A stretch of DNA of 64,000 nucleotides, from the NCBI GenBank assembly GCA_013339765.2, contig JABSTR010003292.1:1-64000 (forward strand), read 5' to 3'. Each line of letters opens with the position of its first letter. Within the stretch, counting starts at the first letter, position 1. The DNA comes from Haemaphysalis longicornis (lineage: Eukaryota; Arthropoda; Arachnida; Ixodida; Ixodidae). The position numbers and the translations under genes were made by a program. The notes beneath the pieces are model-generated. The model was given only the letters and a program-made list of their open reading frames with translations, ran no database searches and was not told the origin of the DNA. Below are positions 43,418-54,660 of this stretch, in pieces.

Positions 43418-44258
43418 TTGGTCACTAATTTCACAGAGGAGTACCAACATTTAAACAAGGGCGCTGCAATTGCGTTCCTCAAAGAAGCGCAAGAAGCAAG
43501 TGACGTGATCGCGGTCGTCGACTTTCAACGCGCATCCGGCGATACCTTCGAGCTTCCGCATCCCTTGGACGTGAATCCGGCACTACCGCAAGAAAAACGG
43601 AACAAATAATTGGCTTTCCTGCGTCGCCACAGCGTGTGTTTTTTGTCGAACTCAAAATTACGTCAGACACCTCTAGCGAAGCACCGAATGACTGAAGATG
43701 GAGACTGGCCTACCGGACAGTCACCGTACCGCGTGTCTTCACAAGAGCGGAAAGCAATCCGGACTCAAGTCGACGACATGCTCAGCGACGATGTTATACA
43801 GCTATCGAAAATTCCCTGGGCTGCGCCGGTCGTACTCGTGAAGAAAAACGCCGGCACATAAGGTGTTCGTTGACTACCGGTGACTGAACAAAATAAACAA
43901 AAAGGACGTGTACCCCCTGCCACAAATCGACGACGCCTTCAACCACCTCTGTTCCGCTAAGTACTTCTCACCGATGGCTCTGAAGACCGGCTACTGGCAA
44001 ATTGAAGTGGACGAGAGAGACCGAGAGAACACGGAATTTATAACCGCGGACGGCCTATACGAGTGCAAGGTGATGCCGTTTGGCCGGTGCACGGCGCGAG
44101 CAACGTTTCAAAGAGTCATGAACATTGTACTAGCTGGCCTGAATTGGCAGACCTGCCACGTATACCTCGATGACGTTGTGGTATTCACACAAAATTTGGA
44201 CGAACTCCTTGCAAGATTGACGTCTGTACTCGAGACTATTCGCTCCTCGAAAGCCTGA
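43418..44258 (+). pseudogene. Gypsy reverse transcriptase
   Basis: The linker GAAIAFLKEAQEASDVIAVV and LPQEKRNK lead into RT: SPYRVSSQERKAIRTQVDDM (near 43714-43775), IPWAAPVVLVKK, VFVDYR, VYPLPQIDDAFNHL. Motif A reads SPMALKTGYWQI, where SSIDL is usual, so the first catalytic aspartate has become alanine (codon 43977-43979). YLDD at 44163-44174 is intact. A one-base shift lies at about 43858-43866 and a stop at about 43882, with a further stop at 44256. Confidence 0.85.
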
Positions 44259-44384
44259 AAATTGGCGTTTCGCTTACGAGGAACTTAAGTTTTTGGGCCA
44301 TGTCTTCAACGCCGCGGCAGTACTGCCTGGCCCAGCAAAAACTTCATTTATACCGAACTTTCAAGACCGGAAGACAAAACGGGC

Positions 44385-44897
44385 GTGCGAAGATTTCTCG
44401 GACTCTGCGCATACTACCGGGGCTTCGCCGCAAACTCCGCAAGCATTGCGGAGACACTCTCGCGGCTGACAAAAGATAGCACCCCTTTCAGCTGGAAAAG
44501 CGCCCAAGAAAAAGTGTTCTGCGAGCTGCCACAACGCCTGCAAAATCCGCCCGTGCTCGCTCATTTCGACGAAAACTCCCAAACGGAAATGCACAAGGAC
44601 GCAAGTAATATAGGCTTGGGTGCCGTCCTCGTCCAAAAGCAAAGCGGTTGCGAAAAAGTGATCGCCTTTGCCAGCCGTGGTCTCCCGAAGGAGGAGAAAA
44701 ACTACTCAGCCTATGAGAAACAGTGTCTCGCAATTATATGGGTCATTTCCAAATTTCGACCATACGTGTATAGTAGACCATTCAAGGTTGTGACAGACCA
44801 CCATGCGCTGTGTTGGCTCGCCAATTTGAAGGATCCCTCTGGCCGTCTCGGGCGGTGGAGCTTGCGCCTGCAAGAGTTCGACGTTACAATCGTCTAA
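44385..44897 (+). pseudogene. Gypsy RNase H
   Basis: The frame opens with RRFLGLCAYYRGF, the RT connection, then EMHKDASNIGLGAVLVQKQS (near 44586-44645), where HTDAS is usual (T to K beside the catalytic D, which remains). FASRGLPKEEKNYSAYEKQC and VVTDHHALCWLANLKDPSGR follow, both standard for Gypsy RNase H. It ends at a TAA near 44896, after which GRKHSDADCLSRAP continues in the same frame. Confidence 0.85.
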
Positions 44898-44996
44898 AAA
44901 TCCGGCAGGAAACACTCCGATGCCGACTGTCTGTCCCGTGCCCCCGTCGATCCACCACCACCAGACTCCGATGAAGACAGCGCGTGTTTCGGAGTC

Positions 44997-46055
44997 GTGA
45001 CGGAGACTGACCTAGCTGTCCAGCAGCGTGCCGACCCCGACGTGCGCGTCATGATCGTCTACCTCGAAGGACGCAGCGTCGCCGTGCCTAGGGCGTTCAA
45101 ACGAAACTTACCAGCATTCAGCCTAAAAAACTCCGTCCTCGTGAAGAACAAGTTTAGCCCCGGAACAAGAACGCCATTATCTACTTGTCTCCCCGCAGAC
45201 CTTCGTGACGAAAGGTTGGAAGCGTGCCACGACGACCCATCTTCCGGACATCTCGGCACAGCCTGCACTATTGGAAAAATTAAGGTGATGTACTACTGGC
45301 GCCGCCTTACATCAGACGTCACCCACTACGTTCGAAGTTGCCGTGGCTGCCAGAGATGAAAAACGCCGCCGACAAGACCCACTGGAATTCTGCAGCCAAT
45401 AGCCGTTCCATCGAATCCCTTCCAAAAGATTGGAATGGACCTTCTAGACCCATTCCCTATCAGAGGGGGACTGCACAAGAAGTCGCGAAGTTCATCATAA
45501 AGAAATTTGTGCTGCGACATGGAGCCCCTGCAGTCCTAAGCAGGGACCGTGGAACGGCCTTCACTGCGGAGCTTATGCAAGGAATCTTACGCAACAGCAA
45601 AAGGGATCACTGAAAAACGACGGTGTGCTACCCCCAAACGAGCGGACTTACGAAACGCCTGAACAAGACGACCGTGGATATGCTGTCTGTGTACGTCGAC
45701 GTTGAACATAAGACCTGGGACGAAGTGCTACCCTATGTTACGTTAGCGTACAACACGGCTATCCAGGAAACTACGCAGATGACACCGCTCGACCTCGTCT
45801 ACAGAATACGTCCGACTATGATGCTTGACGCCATGCTTCCGCACGTGGAAGACGACACGCCGACGTCCAAGTGTACCTGCAGCGTGCGGAGGAGGCCCGC
45901 CAACTCGCTTGAGTTCCCACAATGAACCAGCAGCTGGTGGATGCCGGATGGTAATACCTCTGACGCCAAGTACGGCCCAAGGGATCGTTTGTGGATTTGG
46001 ACTCCCATCCGACGACGTGGGCTCAGTGAGAAGCTTCTACAAAGGTATTCTACGA
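44997..46055 (+). pseudogene. Gypsy integrase
   Basis: The zinc-binding HHCC domain is clear (HDDPSSGHLG then YVRSCRGCQR, about 45229-45356). The catalytic core is split over frames: KIGMDLLDPFPI near 45430, LSRDRGTAF near 45536 and VCYPQTSGLTKRLNKTTVD (about 45623-45679). The C-terminal part is broken after RRRGLSEKLLQRYSTK near 46010-46055, where a GPY motif would follow. GAGAAGCTTCTAC is duplicated at 46026 and 46061, marking the truncation point. Confidence 0.8.
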
Positions 46056-46781
46056 AGGTGAGAAGCTTCTACGAGCTAATTTTTTAACCTTTTCCTATTA
46101 ATGCCCTTTGAGCGTTTTCGTTTATCCAGGAGAATACATTTGCTTTCACAAGCCAATTGAGTTTTATTGATGGAGTGCACTGATACACCACTGCAGTAAG
46201 CAGTACAGAATGAGCTGAATATTTTGCCCAATTGCTTCTGGCTAAATTTTGTAGCGCTGCTTACGTTTTCGTGGAGGAAAGGGGTTTTGTTTCTTATTAG
46301 CAGCTTTTTGGGGTTGTAGTTATATGGCTATTAAAGAGGGAAAAAACCGCGCGCAAGCATCAGCAACGCTATTCGCTGGAGACGTCGTGGCATCCGGCTT
46401 GTTTCAGCGTAACGTCCCAGTTCGTGAGAGGTGATTTAGTTTCTGCCGGTGGAGACACGAATAAACAGGTTCAGAACTCTTGCAGTGAGTTCACCAATGC
46501 TGTTTAAAGAAATACTATGACTCTGAGAAAGAGTAAGACAACCCTCCTCGGGAAGGTATAGCAGAACTCTGAGTTCGGAGTTGTTCGACGCTGTTTCAGA
46601 GGGCGCCTCTCGATTCCTCTAGGAATACCTTGACCCCCGCCACGAAAATCGGTGGACTCCCGGTTGAAGTATACGGCTATACGGTGGTAGGAGGAGTTAC
46701 CTGATGCTGGAAAAAGTAATTGTATATAGGACATGTATTTCAACTCCTTTGAATAGTTGCCGGGTCTCCTTCACTCCTTAG

Positions 46782-47049
46782 AGTGAAGGATTACAGCCGT
46801 TGCTACCAGAAGTATGTATACGAATGGTTGCAAACTGTATCCAGGCAGGGCGGATCGGCAACACGGGGCTTGTTTGTGTCCTATCATAAAGAGAGTGAAA
46901 GCAGAAAGAGATACCATTGTTTATTGGGAATTGAAACCACGGATAAGTGGCGGACTGTGCTGCTCAGTTCTAACCAAGACGTGGAAGTCCAACGTGTCTG
47001 CATCGCTGAAGTCACCGCCATGGTGCAAGGACTACTGGCCGCCGGGTGA
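46782..47049 (+). CDS. Possible terminal exon, unknown protein
   Basis: A pyrimidine-rich acceptor (TCTCCTTCACTCCTTAG, ending near 46781) opens a frame of about 89 codons that includes SYHKESESRKRYHCLLGIET and VQRVCIAEVTAMVQGLLAAG and ends in TGA at 47047-47049. AATAAA follows near 47108. The composition looks protein-like, but no upstream exon or family was recognised. The acceptor lies in a short palindrome (TCCTTCACTC/GAGTGAAGGA), which could make it accidental. Confidence 0.3.
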
Positions 47050-47129
47050 ATGGTTGAAGAGACAGAAGAGGCTCTCCCCACTCTTTTGCTGCGCTGACCC
47101 CATCCTGGGTAAAATAAATAGTTTTTGTG

Positions 47130-49413
47130 TTGTATAATGTAGAGTGTCGCTGCGCAAAACTAAGGAAAAGCTCGGCCAGAGCCCTTCAAATCATCAGTTC
47201 ATCTAAAAAACTCTTATAGTTGTGTTGAAATAGTGTGAACCTATAATAGAACGTTTCGCGTAGTCAAAGGCAGCACTGTTACACAAAAACGTGCTTTCAT
47301 AAGCCAGCGCATTCCAATAAACGAGGGGATTCCTTAGGCCTACAGCGCTGCTCGGTGACTAGCGTGTTAACGACCACATACGCTTCGCGATCGCATGCCC
47401 TCTCATTACAAGGTGTGCAAAGTACATCTATCAAACGTCACAAAGCTAAACATACTCCAAAGTGGCTCCAACTTTGCGTTGGAGGCACTTTGCCGAAAGC
47501 TATTTATACATCATTAGCAGGGAAGGAGGTGCCACCAGCTTGTATATCTGAAATTTGAAAGTGAGTTTACTTTTATCTAAGACTATCGGGCTTTTGGCAG
47601 ATGATATTTTCACTTAAATATTTGTTGCAAAGAGCTGGTGCACTCAGTAACCCACGTAGAACAAACCCGATGCTTTTTTCTATAAGAGCTATTTAATCTG
47701 AGCGTTATCCGTCCGGCGCATCGAAAAACCTCGCGAAGCAATGACTGCGCATCGCGTTGCCTAGCAGCCCCTGCGAAGCTATGCCTAGCTTCGTGGTCGC
47801 TTCGATACCCTAGGCATGGCTCCGCCGAGCCTCACAGGCGCCTTCATGCCATGACGTCACTTCACAATACATGGTATAGGGGCTTGCGTATATCGGTTCA
47901 TCCAGGCTCGCGCTTACGATAGCGCCTGGGATAGCGCCACATGAGGGGCTCTCAAAAAGAATATCAAAATAAAATAGTGGGCGCACGTGAGCGTGCGCCT
48001 TGTGAGGACCGCCTGGCATCGGCCAGCTCGACCATCGAGGACACTCTTTCTAACGTGCGTGGCGTGATTTCTGGAGTGCTATTCTCCCAACCAGTTCAAG
48101 CTTGTTCGCGCCTGAAGGGGGGGGAGGGGGGCACAGACACCGAGTACACGATAAAGACCCGGAGTTCGCGAAACTGATTGCGGTGGATTCGAGCGCGTGC
48201 TAACGGGGCGCGCTTTGGGAGAGATGTGAAAGCCTGCATACAAAACAAATCCGGGCCCGCCAGTCATGGAGAACGTTAAGCGGCAAGTTCGGAGATCCGT
48301 GTGAGGTGCAACAGCCTGGTCTAGGACGGAGGGAGAGGGGCCTCCAGTTCAGCTCTCTGTTCAACATTGCACCTCGACGGCCATTTGCGCCAAATTTTCG
48401 CTACCAGCAAAAATTACATCTTGTATATTTTTGGAGAACAAACATTCTACAAGAATGACAAAAATCTTCATAGCCCGATCGTATTGATGTCTGTTGAGAA
48501 ACACAGAAAAAGAGGAATTCAAAAGTGACAAATTCGCAAAATGGAGAACTTACCTGCTATTTCGCTCAAAGAAATGATTCTCAAAGTTGTAGGTATTCAT
48601 GTCTAAATGCTTTTTCACCCATTTTGAGCATCGAGGTAGAGGGTTTCCGTTGGAGGGACGGTAGTTTTGTTTGAACTTCCATATTGTTTCATCTGTATTC
48701 AAGAACTTGAACACAAATTAGGAGTCAACAAATTTAGGATGACCAACTGGGTGACAGCTGTATTAAAACAGAACGAGTGACCACACACTTAAAACACTTC
48801 AAAAGGTACGTGTTGGGCAAGCAGCCAGGCTTAAATGAGTGTTTAGTGAGTGCATGAAATATGTTAAACATATCAGCTCAAATATACAGAAGCGGGTATT
48901 AATCACCCCTTAATCTCCCCTGGCAACGCCTAATCGCATGATTTCATTCTTTAAAGCAGCGTTTTGCACTATATATCCAGTTGAACCAAACATTCTGGGG
49001 ATCCCTAAGCATGCATTTTCGTCGTAAACGTTCCGAAGGGTTTCTCACGGCTAGGCTAGTCGGCTATGTTCGTCATTATATTCTACAAAAATGGCAACAG
49101 ACTCCTTGCGATTGCTTGTCACAGAATTACTGTTCTTGTGCTGGGACACAGCCTTTACACAGGCTGCTGGCAACCGAGACTAGGGCCACGTGTGTCATCC
49201 CCGCCATTTCGTTTGTGTCTTCTTAACGTCAATAGCCTTTTTTGGGCAATTTAAACCCAGAGAGCTTGGTCTGTCTGTCTGAACGGAATTTTTGTTTTCG
49301 TCGTGCGGCATACACGAACGCAAAATGATCGTGGTTCCAGGCTCTATCACGTACACATGCGTGGTCCATCTGTTTCGTTTTTAGAACATCGGCCCTTGCT
49401 GGCAAAAAAAGCA

Positions 49414-49414
<1 letters not shown>
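47130..49414. other. No confident gene; fragments of repeats
   Basis: Contains hairpin-rich sequence near 47745-47820 (GCCTAG and CTAGGC runs), the CGCCACATGAGGGGCTC / CACGTGAGCGTGCGCCTTGT block (about 47936-48005) related to 29138-29215, and a G-rich run near 48117-48129. The rest, 48300-49400, has no coding or repeat signal that I can support. Confidence 0.25.
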
Positions 49415-49457
<43 letters not shown>

Positions 49458-49890
49458 AAATAAATAAATAAATCTGTTTATTTGACATCCACACACTTAC
49501 AGATGTCAGGAGCAGGGACAAGAAACCAACAAAGGCGGCTTGACGGCTTGACGGTGTCCGTGCACCCGAATATATGGGTATCGTAAGAAGTTAACATTGA
49601 AATTGTAGTGCGTACTGTGCACGAAAAAAATTCGCATTTGTAAAGTGAAAATGAGCTATAAATTACGCAGCAGCACTGTACCCAAAGGAATACAACAAAA
49701 CAAATACAAGCGCCCAAGATTACACTACTCACATCCTGCAGGGGAAAATTCTAAATAATTAGACATCATACATTAGGAGACAAAAAATACTGACATCACG
49801 CAGTGCGAAATACAGCAAAATAGGTAGCAAGAGCAATAGGGGAAAAAACTATAAATCACTGGTTATGCGAGTTTAGTAACGCAGGTGAAG
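49415..49890 (-). mobile_element. 3' UTR fragment of a CR1-group LINE with (ATTT)n tail
   Basis: On the minus strand the sequence ends TGTCAAATAAACAG followed by about 14 ATTT units (49415-49472 on the plus strand read as AAAT). This matches the 3' end style of the CR1-like element at 59766-62080 (TGACAAATAAAA). No ORF is present, so the fragment is 5'-truncated inside the 3' UTR. Confidence 0.55.
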
Positions 49891-49989
49891 AGTGACACAC
49901 AACGGCTCGCCATAATTTGTTCTCGGCCAGGCAACAAGCCTTGGTTCTGCAACGCCTATTATGGCTGTGACTGTGTTCCTACTTCACTT

Positions 49990-50400
49990 TCTACAAACTA
50001 AAGTAGGAACATCCATTAGTAGTTTACAAAAACAAGCGCAAGTGGCGTACATTCGTAGGCACAAAGACTTTCCGCTAGATGGGCAGTCGATACCGTGTGG
50101 GGGGCACTTTCCAACTCGAGGCACCCGTGCCCTTTACATAGGATTGATTGAGGATGTTTTTCCCTTGTAACATGCCCAAATACAAAGCATTCGTGGTTTT
50201 AGGCTTCCCCCGGTACACATCCGTTGCTCACCTGTTTTTTTTTTGGAGCACGAGGACTCACTCAATAACAGGAAGGATAACTACTATTTAAAGAGTGAAG
50301 TAGGAACTGCCTTTAGTAGTAGCGAAACAGGCATGCACTGCTTAGATCCGTAAACACACACACTATCACTAGAGTGGGGCAGCCAACACCCGAGCCAGAT
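49990..50400 (+). repeat. Diverged tandem duplication, ~290-bp spacing
   Basis: AAGTAGGAAC (near 50000) with TTAGTAGT, CGTAGGCACA and GGGCAG landmarks recurs from about 50299 (AAGTAGGAACTGC, TTAGTAGT, CCGTAAACACA, GGGGCAG). Copies differ at many sites. No coding capacity. Confidence 0.45.
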
Positions 50401-50442
50401 GATGGGACGGCCTTTACAAGCGTCGCCCGTCCCATCATCTGG
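50395..50442. repeat. Perfect 16-bp inverted repeat
   Basis: CCAGATGATGGGACGG (50395-50410) and CCGTCCCATCATCTGG (50427-50442) form a perfect stem around a 16-nt loop. It may be a local duplication-inversion or a small hairpin. No known family is matched. Confidence 0.85.
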
Positions 50443-51390
50443 CAACTTATGCTCCTGTAAAACGCAGATCGTGTATTTGTGTGCAGCTCAGGTGCATTCT
50501 CCCGTTTCGAACTTCAATAAATGGACAAGGCCATTTCCGCAAGAACTATTCCTCCCCCATGAAGAAGAGCTCTGCATACAGGATTTCTGTTAGCTTCGTA
50601 TACGTATGCATCAGTATGTTCTACTGGTTTCGCCGAAGACGTGCTTAACTGACGGCAATATACATCTTTACCCATAAGGCATGAAAACCGGTCGTTATGA
50701 TCAGTGCTGCTAATGGGCTTCTCGCACATCTCTCTCCTTCCACGAAGTTCGGTAAAATCGACCGTTGCGCTAGTTAACGAAGTCGCTGGTCACTATGAGA
50801 ATGTTTTAGCCACTGTGCATTGGATCAGTGCGTGTTTATTTGACTTTCTCTGCTTGAAATGTACACATGTGTCGGTTTATGTTGTACCCAATTTCCTTAG
50901 AACAGTTCTCGTCGGCAAAACAGACCATCCAAAATTCCATGTCACGTCTTGGGCGGTGCTCCCGACATTTGCATTGATCAAGGTGCGCTAGGGAAAGTTC
51001 TATTGTTTTATGCCTAGGTTATTACTTTGCCCTGCCTAGTTTCTGGGCTAGTTCTACGTTGCTCATGTGCTCTATGTCCCTTTTTAAATTATGAGTGGTC
51101 CACTTCCTGTATGCTGTCATTACCTTGACATAAGAGGTGGGTGCCTGAGTTGCTTTGGGCCCGCACGGAGTTTGCTGCAGAAATAACCTAACCTGTGCAC
51201 CCCAAAATGATACATTTAGCTGTCTAGCGTATCTCTTGTGTTCAGCCCAAGGACCCTAAGAACGCTTTTCAATGCATAGTTCATTTAGTTACTCAAAGAA
51301 TGTTCCACCCTCCGAATTGTCTGGGCAGGCCCAGTTTTTCTGTTTTTACCAAGGCTGCTTTACCTTATCAACACATACGTAATACTTCAG
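50443..51390. other. No gene recognised
   Basis: Short open frames up to 95 codons (50704-50991) lack motifs. Nothing further was found. Confidence 0.25.
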
Positions 51391-51525
51391 ATGTGATTTT
51401 AACCAGAGTTACTGGACATAGGAGCTGCGAAACTCCCCATAGGACCCATGTATCAAAAAGTGGCCCTGAGATTGGTCCACTGCTTTGGATCTTGTTTTAC
51501 AGTGGCGCCATCTTTTGGTGACAAA
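51390..51525 (+). mobile_element. Possible fragment of a Tx1-like LINE ORF2, + strand
   Basis: GAAACTCC, TCAAAAAGTGGCCC, TTTGGATCTTG and GTGGCGCCA occur in the same order as in the reverse complement of 52085-52225, part of the Tx1-like ORF2 (there TGCGAAACTCCGCATCAAAA). The translated frame CETPHRTHVSKSGPEIG parallels CETPHQKTARAW. The two would be independent fragments in opposite orientation, or an inverted duplication. Confidence 0.35.
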
Positions 51526-52084
51526 ATAAACTATGCAACTTGCTTCGCTGCTCGAAAAATGGTATTTGAGTGCTTACGTAAATTTGTTATGCCAAAGGAG
51601 CCCAATGTGTTGAACTATGCAAGTGTTTTATATACATACGGAGCAAAAGTAGTAAACAAAAATGCGACCATGGGGTCAACCGTCGCTTACGCACTGTCGT
51701 CTGCTGCGCGTCCTCTTCGGTCTTCTGGCCACAAAACAATAAATCAGTCGCTTCTACGGCTTTATGCCACCTGAAACTGATTATTTAGAGCCGCTTGACC
51801 GGCTACTGGATTATTTTTGACATACAATGAGTTGTAGGCCAAAAAATAACTCCGAATTTGGTACTTCAGTTCGGACCTATGTTGTGCCAGAGTACCCGCA
51901 CAAGCGCTAATCGGTCGAGGCAGATGCGCGGACGCAGAAACAATCACCACCTAAAAACCGGAGTTAAGATAGCAATGAATAACTTAAGAAAGCACAAAAA
52001 TAAAGAATTATGCACTTTAAAACAAAATTTAACCTTAAATTGTCAGTTTGAATAATTATTTTGTTCTTTTGGATAGTGCATGCG
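51526..52084. other. No gene recognised
   Basis: AT-rich DNA between the possible LINE fragment and the 3' end of the Tx1-like element. No motif, repeat partner or structure was seen. Confidence 0.3.
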
Positions 52085-53422
52085 GCGGCCGCCGTGGCGC
52101 CACGGTACGCACGATCCATAGTAGGGGAGGTCCAGGCGCGGGCCGTTTTTTGATGCGGAGTTTCGCAACTGCCTACATCGAAGAGCTCTGATTTTAACCG
52201 CCATGGGCCGAAGGAGACCCACCGTTCCTGATATGCACCATATCTTCCTTATGAACACTTTCAATGACAGGTACCGTCTGACTGGATATGGGAAGTCGTA
52301 CGCGGGAGCTTTATAAACATCTTCTTTGAGTTGTTTAAGTTATTGATGCCATGTTTTAGTGATACCCCGTTTGAAGTGTAACACCAACAATTTCTACATG
52401 TGTGACTGCTGGAATATTACATATGTATTTTTTCTTCGTGTACCCATGTTTAAACCTGCCCTTTTAGTGAAATTCAGTTTTGCGCCAGATAGCTCAAAGT
52501 ACTCCTCGAGGCCTTTAAGTACATCCACTAGGCTGTGGCCTCTTAGGTACAGAGTGACGTCGTCGGCATGCGCCGTTACTGTAACTGCCTGACTTCCTGG
52601 TAGCTGTAGACCTAGGATGTTCGTGTTAGCTTAGACGCTTTTTGACAACAATTTTGTTGCTAAGACAAAGAGTAATGTAGAAAGTGGGTACCCCGTGAGG
52701 CACCTCTTCTTACACTCAAGCTAGTTACTACCTGTTGGGTGACGACTAGATCATCCTGCATGTCTTCATAAAGAATTGCGAAAACATTGATGAACCCCTG
52801 TGGGCACCCAAAAGCTGTTAGTGTTGCAAAAATGTAACTGTGCTCTACTCTATCGAACGCATGGGCTTGATCTGAAAAAAAACGAGCTAGCCCTCTTTGT
52901 ATACTAAATTATGTCTCGATTTAGCATGTATAAGGTTTGGCAATTCCTGTCTCCCACTCAGCAGGCTTGTCATGATGCTATTGCTTCCATGAGCGTAAGT
53001 TGTAAACGCTTTGTTAGTACTGCCGCAAATATTTTTTAGTCTGCCGCCAGTACAGTAATGGTGTGCCAACTTGTGGGTTTGTTCCATTCCCTGGCGGGTT
53101 TCGGTATTAAGATTATCCTGGATCGTTTAAAAGAGCGGGGGACTCTGTGTTGGAGAATGTTGTTCAACAGTGCACATAAGAAAGGTCCAACGAGGTCCCA
53201 GAATGTACCGCAGAACTAAGCTGGCAGTCCATCTAGTCCTGGCGCTTCACCCTTGTGAAGTTCCTTCATTGCTTTTGTTAGCTCTTTTAGAGTAATTGGG
53301 GCTACGAAGTGCAAACATTCTTCGCCTGGCAGTTGTGGGAGACTTGCGAGGAAATAGCTTGAAATACTTTCAATGCCCTTGGTTATTTCACACGAGATCC
53401 ATTCCGGGAAATAGGAAAGCAA
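52085..53422 (-). pseudogene. Tx1-like reverse transcriptase
   Basis: ITLKELTKAMKELHKGEAPG (about 53302-53243) is the start of RT, with DGLPA next. FSDQAHAFDRVEHSYIFATL (near 52885-52825) is motif A, GYPLSTLLFVLATKLLSKSV (near 52695-52640) replaces the usual GCPLSPLLF, and AHADDVTLYL (about 52572-52543) is the catalytic palm. The thumb continues as AYDFPYPVRRYLSLKVFIRK to about 52085. Several frameshifts and stops are present; the catalytic DD pair survives. Confidence 0.85.
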
Positions 53423-53879
53423 CCTGCGACATCTCTGGGTGTGAACTTTGCTTCATTTACCTGTTTGTTTCTGTTTTCAGCAGCCTGTTTCGTTCATACC
53501 TCAAGATTTGCGGATTAGCAAGGGGGATTGTCTGTCTCCATGCGTATTTGCAACAGGGGTGTAGAGCCTTCTTATCCTGGCAAGTGTCTGCTTCAAGTCT
53601 TTGTGATAAGTTAGCATCAGTACGGATGGGGGGTGCCCTGTACCACTATTTTTGTTCTTCCCAGGATGTTTTCTGGCATACCTGGTTGTCGTTGTCTAAG
53701 TTTCTTACCCTCGTCAAAACAGATGGTTTAATATTCTGTTTTAGAGGAGTCGCAGTCGTTAACTTGCCTCCGTTTTAACGACCCTTCTCTTCTGTTTCTT
53801 AAGCTGGCTTTACACGTACTGTCATGTAATATGCGTGTGTCCAGCTGCCAAGCTTAGTCATTGCTTGGTTACGTTTGCT

Positions 53880-54660
53880 GACTATTTAATTTCTACTGGA
53901 ATGTAATCGGAAATTCGTGTGGGTAACGATGCAATGTTCCCTATTTTGAATTTCGTGACAGTGTCCGCCAGAGCCAGGCCTACGTACACTCTGTCTAACC
54001 TATTTCGCATGTGGTCTTTTTGCCATGTGTACTGCACTGCCGTGCTTTGAAGGAGTACGCGTGCAACAATAGGTTGAAGTGGAGGATTAATCTTATTCAC
54101 ACTTTTGGTAACCTACACGCTGTGAGGGCCCTATTCTATCAGCCTGGTTTATTACGCAATGAAATCTCCATCAGTCGGATTTCGTGCAAAATTAAAATCT
54201 CCTAGGCATTTAATACGCCGGTTTTCCATGAACAGTTTTGTATCTTTAAACAAACTTTTCGCAGTGGAGTAGCGTTGGCCAGCCTAAAGATTGGTTAGGC
54301 GATATCGATCGCCATTCCAGCTAAAATCCAGACCTACTATTCTGCCTTCTGTGTCAAAGGTGAAATGACTATGCGTCAGCAAGGATATGTTAAAGACAAA
54401 TATACCAACTCCACAAGAGTTTTACAGTGGAAATGAAAAGAAGGCCTTCTGTCCAAAGTGCGCCTCAAATTTCTGGACATCGAGAAGCGATCTTCGTTTC
54501 TTTCCTGTAAGCAGAGTATGTCACATCGTTCCTGTAGTGCCAGATTTATTATATGCTCTTTGGTCTGCGATCTAAAGCCCCGGACATTTGGGGTCCAGAA
54601 TTTCAGAGTTTCTTTATGGATAAGTTGTTGGGGCCTTTCACACGTTCACACTGTGACAGA
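53880..54660 (-). pseudogene. Tx1-like endonuclease
   Basis: The minus strand carries LGDFNFARNPTDGDFIA (near 54210-54160) with the GDFN metal-binding motif, then YTWQKDHMRNRLDRVYVGLA (about 54025-53965) and SDYIPVEIK (near 53910-53882), matching the usual SDHxPV end. The start, near 54660, is degraded. Stops occur between the blocks. Confidence 0.75.

Larger units (their letters stand above)
41273..46055 (+). mobile_element. Long Gypsy LTR retrotransposon, 3'-truncated
   Basis: Domains in order: gag (41280-42151), a degraded nucleocapsid stretch, protease (42897-43043), pre-RT linker (43418-43609), RT (43620-44258), RNase H (44385-44897), integrase zinc domain (about 45225-45356), integrase core pieces (45360-45925) and the start of the GPY/F module (near 46000-46050). 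Sequence identity to Gypsy ends near 46055 and no 3' LTR is seen. This gene order (RT before integrase) defines the Gypsy group. There are many stops and frameshifts. Confidence 0.9.
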
